Positions 49,290-59,890 of a DNA stretch of 64,000 nt are shown here, piece after piece. Positions within the stretch are counted from its first letter, which is position 1; each line of letters begins with the position of its first letter. The notes under the pieces were generated by a model. That model ran no database searches, was not told where the DNA came from, and saw nothing but the letters and a program-made list of their open reading frames with translations. This DNA comes from Sparassis latifolia (lineage: Eukaryota; Basidiomycota; Agaricomycetes; Polyporales; Sparassidaceae), in NCBI GenBank assembly GCA_018466975.1, contig CM031558.1:806001-870000 (forward strand). The letters run 5' to 3'. A program made the translations under genes and the position numbers.

Positions 49290-49560
49290 AGTATAAAAAA
49301 ACTACCATACAATAGCCTAAAAATACATCTTTTACTAATAGTGGGACATCCCTATGTACCCCTGGCACCATGGGACAACCAGTAATACTGGAATATAAAT
49401 ATCAATGCCCTAGTACTATAGGACATCCCATATAATAATTGTGCCATTGGACCAGCCTTTGCCCTGCCTTTGCCCTGGGTAATCCCATATAATGCCCTGG
49501 GACATGTATTGGTACCATGGTCTGTCTGACACCTGAGCGGCTCTTAGCCACTACACAATA
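49290..49560 (-). repeat. Conserved ~290-bp arm segment, right copy
   Basis: Near-identical inverted copy of 41,640-41,925, with the same ATGGGACAACCAGTAATACT word and the same abrupt inner edge. Confidence 0.75.
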
Positions 49561-51372
49561 TAGATTATGTTGAAGCTAAGAGCTAGGTCAGAAGGGTACC
49601 CTGAAGTGGGGTAGAACGCTAGGGGGAACACAGTATTCGCCGTCTCGATGAAGTCGCAGTCAGTCTAACGCAAAAGTCGGATTTAAGACTAATGCAGGTC
49701 GCTATCGCTATTTGGCTATGTTGCTATCACAGTGTCGCAGTTTGCTATCGCAGTCGCAGTACGCATTCTCGAAGTATAACAGTGTCGCTATGTTGCAGTG
49801 TCACAGTGTCGCTATGTTGCAGTGGGGTATATCACAGTTTGAAGTTGCTATCGCAGTAAACACAGTTTCTCGGTAATCTGAAGTGAAGGGGGAAATCTCC
49901 TACTGGTCTTCGATGATAATCGACGTAGATACAGCAGATATTTATAGAGGGGAAAATGGGGGAGGTGAAATGCGAAAGTCATGAAATGTCAGAAGATGAA
50001 TCCTGACATTGAAGAGAGTCGCAATGGTCTAGGACCAATGGAAAAATAGGTAAAGGGTGTGGAGAGGTGAATGTTGTATGTTAGCAACAGAGAAGAATGG
50101 TAAAGTAGAGGAAAAATCGAAAGAAAACATATGTTACTTGTCCTGAACCACATGGAACACTCTAACGGCATCTCCGGTCCAGCACGAAGGTAGGGGTCTT
50201 GGAGGGGAAAGTCGAACAATAAAAGGAATGGGATTTGCAAAGGAAGAGGTCACGACCATCGTGCGACACCGATAAGTCGGCGCGATGAACCAGCGAGTCA
50301 GTGTGACATCCAGAAGGCGGTGCGACGTCGGGAAAGTACGGACTTAGATGGGAATCGACCAGGGCGCATTGAACTAGACCAAAGGACAATGGGTAAGTGG
50401 TATCCGACTGTGAGGAGATGCAAGAGTGGTGTATGAGTGATGAAACAGTGTCGAATCTCGGTGCAAAGTCGCGATGAATTGAGCGAAGTCGAACGAAGTT
50501 GCTTCGAACGAAGTCGCGAAGTCACAAAAGTTCGCCGGGGGTCGCGAAAGAGTCGGATGTATCTTGGAGGCTAAGGGATAGAGTAGTGAGGTATGAGCGA
50601 CCGCTGGAAAACACATTTTCAGAGGCCAGGAGGTCTGGGAGCGTATCAGCGGGATGTGGAATGTGTTTCGAGGAGTTTGCTGTATCCTTGGTTGAGGCTT
50701 GTGCAGCTACACGTTGTCATAATGTGTGCATAAACGTGTAGTGCAAAGACAGCCTGTTTGGTGGACATGGTTCTGTGTTGAGATGGTGTAGAGTTAAGGC
50801 TTCAATGCGAAAATGGTTTGGATTACATAATTTGTATGTGTTACATGGGTATCGCAACAGACAGGTATGTGGGATTATGCAGGTAAAAGAAAAGCGGTGA
50901 GGTGGCTTGGAAGCCGAAATAACGAAGGTAACTTTTGAGATTGGGAAGGGAGGTGTCCACGGGAAGGAGCATCCGTGGGATTAAGTTTTGATGGTATGTA
51001 CTCGGTATGGACCCAAATGCCATGAGAAATAAAGAGAGAAACAATGTGTTGTAAAATGCGATTCTGCTGTACGCTGCAAGAGCAGCCGGCATTGAGGGCT
51101 CCGATGACGCCTTTATTGTCCGAATAGATGAGAACGCGAACGTTCGTGACACCGCCAGCTGTCAGATGGTGGACTGCGAGTTCGACAGCAACCATTTCTG
51201 CCCAGCCTATGTCATGCCCTTCCGATTTCCAGCCCTCTTTCAGGTGCCAGGCCAGCCAGTGTCCATTGACAATGAGGCCTATGCCCCACGAGGATGAGGC
51301 ATCGATGTATACAGAGAGATCATTTGCATCAGGGGGAATGAAGAGTTTGGATCCGCAGAAAGATTGGGAGAG

Positions 51373-52290
51373 TCAAGTGCACCACCATGCGACATCGGTG
51401 AGGCATGCCATCGTGATGCGGTGATGAACATACTTGGATTTCGCTGACTCGAATGATGCAGCAAGACGGTAGAAGGAGGGGAGGTGAGAGCAGCCTTCTG
51501 GGATGGCTAGGCAACAGTGGTTGAGCATTCCAACGATGCCCTCACACTCTTTCCTAGTGACCGATTCACCTTCGGTCCAGTCCGCTAGTTTCCCAACGTA
51601 CTTTGTCTTTTTCTTCTCGGGGATTTTTACCGTTCGGTTAGCGATGTGCCAGTGAAAACCATTGTAGTTGAAAGTGGTAGCAAAGGGGACATGTTTTGTC
51701 AAAGACCATGGCCAGCTGAGATGATCGGCAATGGAGAAGAAAAGGGACTCATCATATGAGAAGACATGGCTGCCATCAGGATTAGTGCTGACAGGGTAGT
51801 GGAAGAACACGAAATCATCAACCCACTTGACGAGATCCTGCACGCCATGATGGCGGAAAATTTTTATGGCAGCATCTGCGACGTGGCCAAAAATGCCAGG
51901 AGTGCTGAACATTCCAAATGCGCAATGGTCCATGTACATTGCATTGTCCTACATGATGATGACGTGTGGTTAGTGTTCAGGTAGGAATGCACCGATAGGC
52001 CTTCTTGACATTGTTGACGGATGCCTGGGTTCCCGGAGGTGCATTGATGACAAGTAGGGTGCAGGCGATAAACGTTCCCCAGTCACAAGGAAAATCATCG
52101 GAGTTGATTTCGGAGTTGATGGAAGGTAGCGCAGGGTCATTATGAGGGAAGAAGAAATCTTGAATGATACGAAAAATGCCGGGACTGTTAGCTTTGGGAA
52201 CGGTACCAAGTGGTGAGGAACAAAAGGGACCAATGAGGTGCTCTAAACATGAGGGATGGAAAGGGTCACTGTATCATCGTGCAAGTCGTT
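51373..52290 (-). pseudogene. Reverse transcriptase domain, broken, right copy
   Basis: The same motifs as the left copy (SSPLGTVPKANSPGIFRIIQ-type start, WVDDFVFF, LNHCCLAIPEGCSHLPSFYR) and the same terminal TGA before the RNase H domain. Differences from the left copy include one codon missing after DHCAFG and a few substitutions. Confidence 0.85.
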
Positions 52291-53906
52291 CAGAGTCAAT
52301 GTTAGCTTGGATCACTTCCGGGTGATCTCAAGCTGACTTATGATTAGGCGAAAAGTAAGATACGGTGAGGTGAGAGGTAACGTCGATACGAAAACCATCA
52401 CAGATGCCAATCGGAACATCTCCAAACTCATCCAGGCAGTTGGCTGCTTGGAGTTCATCGTGCCATGCGTCCCAGTGCAATGGCGTGATGATGGGACTGA
52501 ACTCAGATTGAATGGCAGGTCTGAGCGCTGTGGCTCGTTCATCTGCAGAGGGAGCAGACATGTGCATGGTTGCACTTGTTCAAGGCAAAACAGAATTTGT
52601 CTCCATTTGGCAGGGTGGCAGACTTGGATTGGTCAGGTCATGCTGCGTAGGGTAGTTTTGATTCGTGGCATGCATGGGATGAGTGTTCCAATGAGCCGCA
52701 GAGGAAACAGCGACCACCGGCTGGTTTTCTCAGCCATCCGTTGTTTCGCAATTTTTTGTCGCTCTGATTGTGGTTGGTTCGAAAGGAATGTGATGATTGC
52801 GAAGGTTGTGGACACTGTGTACGTGTATGTGAGCTGGAAGAGGCTGCCGGTGGTGCAGATGACTCGACTGGGTAGCCCTGTCAGTTGTACTCCCCTGTGA
52901 CAGCACCTAGAACATATCCATTCATGATGGCGGCCCAGATGTGTATTTGCCGTGTGGACGGGCGAAAGGCTACATCACTGCTGACATGGCGCTGTCAGAT
53001 TTGGTGATCGTACTCGACATATAGCCCAGTGAGTTGAGCAAAATCGGGTCTAGCAAGGATGTATTGATAGTGGCATGTAAACTCGTCAGCAAGTCGGTCT
53101 CAAATCGCCTGGGGGTGAGGGTAGTGGAGGCGGATGATTCGAATCAAATGTGGGTATGCTTCGATGAACTCAGCAAGGGTTAGCCACCATTCCCGAGATG
53201 CATTAAGGGGTGCGTGTCCAACTTTAATGATACTATGTTCGAACTTTAGGACATCCTTTCTGTTCTGAGACCTGTTGTATGCCATCTGACATGCTTGGTT
53301 AGTCAAGGCAGTAAGAGGAATGTGCTCAGACCAGCCCACTTTCATGTGCTTTACGACAGCTGGCGGATCAGGTAGAACATTGGCGTCAAGGAGAATGTCT
53401 TCCTCGGGAAATGCATATGGTTTCAGCATGGCTATGGCGGCACCAGCTGGTGACATGAAAAAATGATTAATATGCATGTTGATGATCGTACTGGCAACAA
53501 CAGACAAGAACTGTATGAAAATGACCTAAGGTAAAAGGGGGTGTGCTTGTATGACGAAAAGGAAGTGTGATCATGAAACTGTTACAAGTCATCAATGTAT
53601 GCAGTGCAAGGAAAAACTGTTGGTACGTTCACAGTGGCATCTATAAAACAGCGGGCTGAGGTGGTCATGCCAAAGATGATATGTGGGAGCATTGTTATGA
53701 GAGCTTGCGCTGGACCAGGTATGAGCATCAGAGGCGGAACCAGGGGTGGTTCAAAAGATTGTAAAAGAAAGGATTTGAGGCTTAATGAGCACTATGACTC
53801 AACGAGCATGGGGTAAGATGATCTGGCTCAACAAGCAAAAGGAGAATTGCTCAGTGGGCTGCTTTGCGCGTAGATGCATATCTTTAAACGAGCAAGTAGA
53901 TGTTGC

Positions 53907-54792
53907 TCAAAGAGCGAGTAGATATCGCTCGACGAGCATGTGAATATTGCTCAGTGGCAAACAAAGATGGCTTGACGAGCAATGGAGAATAAAACTCAAC
54001 GAGTAGTAAATGAGCATCGAAATTGACATACTGGGTGCCTGGAACAATGGAGCTGCGATAGGTACAGTTTCGGCTGCCATGTCGACAGTGCCAGAGGGGT
54101 TGTTGATTCCCAGCAGAACACGGTCCAGCTCTGCGGCACACTCGTAATAGGTGTTGCGAACAGTAGAATCAGCGGATGCGAGGCGTTGGTTGACTGCAGA
54201 CCGGATTTGACACAGGGTAGGTGGGGTAGCAGGGGTCGGTGAAACGGACTGAGTGGAGGACACTACTCCGGCGGACGACGGTGCAACAGGATGAAGCCGC
54301 ACCAGAGGACAATTGCTACTGAGTTGGCGGCGTCACGTAGTGGGCTCTGCTAAATGACTGCAAGCCGGGATGCAAATCTTCAGCGGGGGGGGGACCTTGT
54401 TCAGCAGCGGGGGTGGACCCCGGTATGATGGAAGTGTCGCTGATGTCCATCTGCTGTGTGCTGGAAGAGACTTCGTGTTCTGGTTGTTTGTCAGAACTGG
54501 ATCCACTGGAGCTACTGGGTGCAGTGGCATTCGAAGCCAACGTGGTGGTGGGGCTGTTGGTAGCGTCGTTACTGATGGGGGCGCCCACAGTAGCCCCTAT
54601 TCCTTGAGAAGGTTGTTGGTTGTTGAAGCGGAGGTTGCGCATCATCGTGTACAGTAGGTATCTACAGGTAGAGGGTTGAGGTGGAAAAAGGAGGGATGAA
54701 TTGTTATGAGGAGATGAGAGGAGAGAAAGTTTTGTGTCTACACGGAGAGATGGTGGTGGTACGTGATCAAGATGCAACTGTGGCAGTGTCAC
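53907..54792 (-). pseudogene. Gag N-terminal region, right copy
   Basis: From ATG at 54,792: a low-complexity stretch rich in S, T, P and Q (PSSSSGSSSDKQPEHEVSSS), then SRAHYVTPPTQ and TAG at 54,316. A second frame (54,302-53,990) carries TLCQIRSAVNQRLASADSTV and is probably joined by splicing or was once in frame. A GTATGT donor follows, as in the left arm. Confidence 0.55.
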
Positions 54793-54800
54793 GATGACCG

Positions 54801-55000
54801 CGTCCTTCTATGTGTCACGAGTCGCTGAACTCAAAGGGCTTCGCACATTCGAGTTCTTCCAACTCGTGCCTACGATAGTAGCCCACTGTGATAGAGCGAG
54901 CGATGGAGGGCAGTTAGCCCATCAGAGCGATGCTGTAGTGGGTGAGACCAGGCCAGTAGGCCTGCTCCCGGAGGCCTGGGGGGTGTGCTGAGAGTGAGCA
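54801..55000. other. Right-arm-only spacer
   Basis: GC-rich for this region and with no match in the left arm, where Helitron remnants occupy the position. No gene recognised. Confidence 0.4.
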
Positions 55001-55121
55001 TGCTAATCCAAATTAGGCCACAATGAACCCAAATTTATTTGCCCTGGCCCGGAATTGAACCAAAACCTTCAGAAACACAGATATTTGTCAACAGTCAACT
55101 TAACCACTTGGCCACTGAGGC
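55001..55121 (-). mobile_element. tRNA-derived SINE-like element, right copy
   Basis: On the minus strand GCCTCAG starts at 55,121, an A-box TGGCCAAGTGG lies at 55,104-55,114 (from +8) and a consensus B-box GGTTCAATTCC at 55,051-55,061. The non-tRNA tail ends in CTAATTTGGATTAG, as in the left copy. Better preserved than the left one. Confidence 0.7.
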
Positions 55122-55189
55122 TTGAGAAATGACTTAACTTCAGCTTACAAGTCCTTTCATGGTTCATCACAGCAGGTAAGTCCGACTTT

Positions 55190-57000
55190 CTAGTTTTATC
55201 AGTACCCATTAGCAGCAATTAGAAGTCCGCACTTTTGCCCTTACTTCATGCATTTGTAATCAATTCTAATTAGTCTACAAGTCCGGGTTATTAGCTTTCT
55301 TAAAAACTCTTCTAGAGCAGCCTTCAAGTAATATAACTTCAGACTTTTGGCAGATGTAATAGGTGCTGTGACTTCTAACTAGGCTACAAGCCCAGCTTAC
55401 AGCAACAATTGTAAAGCATCTTACAAGTCTGGGTTTCTTTAGCATTAAGACCTCTAGTAGAGCATTACAAGTTCTGATCTACTTGGAGACTTCTAACTAG
55501 TCTACAAGTCCGGGTTATTAACTTTCTTAGTAGCTATTGTAGCCTTTAAGCATTACAAATCCGCACTTTTAGCTCACTTAGTAGGCATTGTAGCAACTTG
55601 TAACTACATTGTAAAGTCACTCATTTGGCATACTTACTAGGCATTCTAACAATTTCTAGCTGGCACTTCGAGTTTCTAACTGGTCTACAATTCCGGGTTA
55701 TTAACCTTGTTTGTAACTATTGTAGAGCTGCCTTTAAGCATTACAAATCCGCACTTTTAGCTTACTTAGTAGGCATTGTGGGAACTTGTAACTGGATTAC
55801 AAGTCCGCACTTTTAGTACACTTAGTAGGCATTGTGGGAACTTGTAACTGGATTACAAATCCGCACTTAGTAGGCATTGTAGCACCTTGTGACTAGATTA
55901 CAAATCCGCACTTTTAGTGCACTTAGTAAGCATTGTGGGAACTTGTAACTGGATTACAAGTCCGCACTTTGAGTGCACTTAGTAGGCATTGTAGCAACTT
56001 GTAAATAGACTATAAAGTCGCACTTTTGGCACCCTTTTGGGATACTTAGTAGGCATTCTAACAATTTCTAACTGTCCTACAACTCTGAGTTTTTAACTAG
56101 ACTATAATTCCGAGTTATTAACTTTGTTAGTAACTATTGTAGGGCTGCCTTTAAGCATTACAAATTCGCACTTTTAGTGCACTTAGTAGGCATTGTAGCA
56201 ACTCATAACTAGACTATAAAGATGCACTTTTGGCATGCTTAGTAGGCTTTGTAGCCACTTGTAACTAGACTATAAAGTGACACTTTTGGCATACTTAGTA
56301 GGCATTTTAACAATGTCTAACTGCCTTACATCTCTGAGTTTCTAACTAGTCTACAATTACGGGTTATTAACTTTGTTAGTAACTATTGTAGGGCTGCCTT
56401 TAAGCATTACAAATCCGCACTTTTAGCTTACTTAGTAGGCATTGTAGCAACTTGTAACTAGATTATAAAGTCACCCTTTCGGCATACTTAGTAGGCATTC
56501 TAACAATTTTTAAATGCCCTACAACTCCGAGTTTCTAATTAGTCTACAATTCCGATTTGTTAACTTTGTTAGTAACTATTGTAGAACTGCCTTTAAGCAT
56601 TACAAATCCGCACTTTCAGTGCACTTAGTAGTCATTGTAGCAACTTGTAACCAAATTATAAATTTCCACTTTTGGTGTCCTCAGTGGACCTTGTAACAGT
56701 TTCTAACTTGCCTACAACTCTGAGTTATTATTGGCTTTGTTACTAACTATTGTAAGGCATCACTAGTCCATACTTTTGGCAGACTTGCCCAGTATTAGTA
56801 ACTTGTTAGTGGCTTCTAACTAGACTAAAAGCAAGGTATAGCAACAATTTTAAAGCATTTTACAACTTCGAGGTTTTTTGCTTATTAACCTCTATTTTAG
56901 TGTATAATCTGGACTTTTGCTCCACTTAGTGCATGTGGTAAGTGATTCTAATTTGCAGGTGGCTTTGTTAGTTATTTATTGTAAAGTAGCCCTTTAAGCC
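55190..57000 (-). repeat. Right copy of array B
   Basis: About twice the length of the left copy (31,681-32,600). Units on the plus strand contain TTTAAGCATTACAAATCCGC, ACTTTTAGTGCACTTAGTAG, GCATTGTAGCAACTTGTAAC and CCGGGTTATTAACTTTGTTA, in a higher-order repeat of roughly 250-300 bp (for example around 55,680, 56,110, 56,355 and 56,545). Confidence 0.85.
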
Positions 57001-59434
57001 CTTAAGCCTTATAATTTTATAGTCATAATGTGCTGAATAGTAGTAGGTTTTCACTGGTCAATAAATTCGAGTTATTTACTTTATTGCCATTTATTGTAGT
57101 GCAAGCTTAAGCAGTGCTATACTAACCTCTGACTGGTCTACTTATTTCCTTTGTGAGACATTCTGAGATGCTTAGCAAATGTTATAGTGACTTTTAACGA
57201 GAAAACAAGTCAAGGTTATTATTAGCTTTACCAGATATTATTACTGAGTATTACAAGTTACCACTTTTAGCCTGGACTAATCAGCATTATTACTAATTAT
57301 TACAGAGAATTATAATCTGCACTTTTGGAATGCTTTATACTAATTTTCCACAGGGCTACAAGATTAGGCTTTAAGCTTTATTGTCAGCTGTAAGAAGACA
57401 GCATTTTAGGTGTCATAAGCTTGCACTTTTAGCATGCTCAGTATGTCACAAACTTTGAAATTATAGACATATTAAAAGTCCTTGAAACCAGAGTACTAAT
57501 CTTAGAAAAGTTGTGATGAATCAGAACAAAAATTTAAAAGACAAATCTTATAGTCTTTACTAGTAGATGGATTATAATGCACACTTTAGATTAAACTAGA
57601 GCAAAAGTAAATTATTTTGAGGTTTAGAAAAATTCTAAAAAACTGCAAAAAAATCACAGGGTAAGAAACTTTCTAGTTACTACCAGTAAACATGTTATAA
57701 AAAATGCACTTTAAGTGTCTCTGCAGCAGAAGTAGATATTTTAAAACTTAGAAAAATAAAAATCAATCTGAAAAATTGTGATCACAAGTTTTGTAGTCCT
57801 CACTAGTATACATGCTATAAAATACACTTTGAACACTTTTAAAGTGAAAAGAAGTGCTGTTAAACTCACAAAATTACAAGTTTTGTCATTGTCACTGTTA
57901 GATGTATTATAAATGCACTTCAAGTCTTTTTACAGCAAAAATAAAGTGTTTTAACTTCAGAAAAAAATTTAAAAACTCAGAAAATAACAAACTTTATTGT
58001 CTTTATTAGTAGATGAACTGTACAATGGATTTCAAGCAAAAGTGAGTGTTTTAAGCCTGAGAAAGACTGTAAAAATCTGAAAAATTATAGAACAATAAAC
58101 ATCATAGTCTTTACTATAGCAAATGGGCATTAAAATGCACTCTAAATAAATCTAAGATTAAAAAAAGTGTTTTGAGATTCAGAAATGTTAAAAAATTTTG
58201 AACAATTTGCAGGATGTGAAAGTTTATAGCTATTCTTACTAAACATATTACAAAATGCTTTTTAAACTGAAAGTCAGTGCTTGAGCTTCAACAAAATGAC
58301 AGAATAATATACTTTATAGTAGACACATTAGATAATGTACTTCAAGCAGAAGTGAGAGTTTTCTGGCTTAAAACAATATAAGAATTGAGGAAAAATTGTA
58401 GAATAAGAAGCACTATAGTTACTACTAGAAGAAATGCTACAAAATATACTTGCAAAGTAAAACTAACTACTTTGCAGTTTAGAAAAGTTATAAAATGCCC
58501 AAATTTTATAAGAGACTATCATAAGACTTGAAAAATAATACTAATAAACTATCATTAGTGCAAAGCACAGATCTATTCTCAGATATTTTAAAATGTTCCA
58601 TGCTTATGCTCATAGGTACAGGCTTTTCTGAGTTTGACACCCTTCATTGGTCTTAAATTATTTTTCACATTTAAAAGTATATTTATATGTATTAAATTGC
58701 TAACAGTCCTCTGCCTCTTTGCTGTTGTTCACATGAATGGCTCCATGAGTATGTGAAAGGCTGAAAGAAAAATATAGGAATATGGTCATGATATTGGTAA
58801 GGAAGGTGCTGAAGAGTACACTACATATAATAAAATTAGTCAGGTAGCTTAGCTTGACAAATGCAGCACACATGCTGCCTAGAGCAAGGATGACATGCAT
58901 TGAGGGCAGGCAATGACAGTGATGAGTTTGCAAGAGGACAAGGATAATATCTAGTTATAAGAGTGCAATATATACATGAGAGCACTGTGCACATGTGAGA
59001 GTGGTCATACAGGAGGGCAGCATGTGCTAGCAAGAGCAATGTGCATGATTGATAGAGAAGGCAGGCTGGTGGAGGTGATGCTTGTGCACATATAAGAGGC
59101 AATGGTGATAATGGGCTGATCATCACCTCTGTCTTATTGCTCTCTAATCCTATTGTCCATCTCTCTCTGTCTCTCTCTTCTGGTGCTTCTCAAAACTCCT
59201 TCCACACAGGATGTGTGTCTATGAAGGTTACATGTTTGTGACCTTTACTTGTACCCCTGTATGTACTGGTATTGGTATCAGCACAGGTTAACCTCACCCA
59301 TGCTCTGTACTAGCTACTATAAGAGTAATGATAAACTAGGCTATTATAAGAAACCTAGTAGAAATTATTAGATTGTAACTCAAATTAGTGTAGCCTTACA
59401 GACATCTTATTATAACCTTTCAGGAATTGTTACT
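57001..59434. repeat. Right arm, AT-rich outer block
   Basis: Diverged reverse complement of 28,867-31,014. No gene. The 58,900-59,430 segment beside the Helitron end is the best conserved. Confidence 0.7.
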
Positions 59435-59466
59435 GCCATGCGAAGCAATGGCCCACTCCAAACTAG
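59435..59466 (+). mobile_element. Helitron-type 3' terminus, right end
   Basis: Hairpin GCCATGCGAAGCAATGGC (59,435-59,452), 10-nt spacer, CTAG (59,463-59,466), then T. Same hairpin and spacing as the left end but on the plus strand, so the element body lies to the left. Confidence 0.8.
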
Positions 59467-59890
59467 TTTTACACTTCAGGCTGAGCATTCTAATTCAAAA
59501 CTGAGGTATCTCAGCCAGTTTTCCTTAGATTTACTTGGTTTAAGAGAGTATTCTGAACTATATTATGCATAGATTTTAATGCCACTAAGGTCTACATCTT
59601 AGAATTACTGTATGCTTCCCTTATTTCACTAACTATAATGCACCAACCTCCTGTGGCTGCTGTACTACTTTTGTTGAGCTCTATTTGTGCAAGTCGCATT
59701 GGTTTTCACTACAACCACTTTGAAACACTGACTCTAGTAGTTCATTAACATCAGGGACTACAAAATTTGTAGTCTGACCTTAGCTAGACCTAATCCAGAA
59801 TGCTAAATTCAAAAATCCTATTAACATAACATATTTTTAGATGGAGTCAATGAAATTTTTGAATTCTGCCTGTTTCGCAGTCTTAGCTTC

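Larger units (their letters stand above)
49561..54800 (-). mobile_element. DIRS-like (YR-type) retroelement, right-arm copy
   Basis: Inverted, about 97-98% identical copy of the left element. Minus-strand order: gag start 54,792-54,316 (S/P/Q-rich, ending in TAG), 54,302-53,990, gag domain 53,507-53,100, zinc-knuckle region about 52,700, reverse transcriptase about 52,290-51,373, RNase H about 51,320-50,875, then noncoding DNA with the GCGACTTCG-type repeats (49,680-50,530). It keeps the first gag exon that the left copy lost. The same stop codons interrupt gag, RT and RNase H as in the left copy. No tyrosine recombinase is recognisable. Confidence 0.8.
28835..59466. repeat. Giant imperfect inverted repeat (palindromic locus), ~30.6 kb
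   Basis: The two halves are reverse complements in the same block order. Sample pairs are 28,835-29,350 with 58,920-59,466, 30,480-30,560 with about 57,990-58,060, 31,680-32,600 with 55,190-57,000, 32,679-32,810 with 55,001-55,121, 36,870-41,640 with about 49,560-54,370, 41,640-41,925 with 49,290-49,560, 42,670-42,790 with 49,130-49,245, and 43,430-45,060 with 46,390-47,990. The sum of paired coordinates drifts from about 88,300 at the edges to about 91,200-91,400 inside. Left-arm Helitron DNA at 32,810-36,860 explains most of this drift, and a left-only 735-bp segment (41,926-42,660) adds a smaller step. By eye the inner retroelement is about 97-98% identical and the outer Helitron-end segments about 80%. 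Confidence 0.93.

Noticed and set aside
28835..59466. Subtelomere or telomere fold-back
   Set aside because: No TTAGGG-type repeats or RecQ-like subtelomeric helicase are seen, and the palindrome lies internally with a housekeeping gene on the left side.
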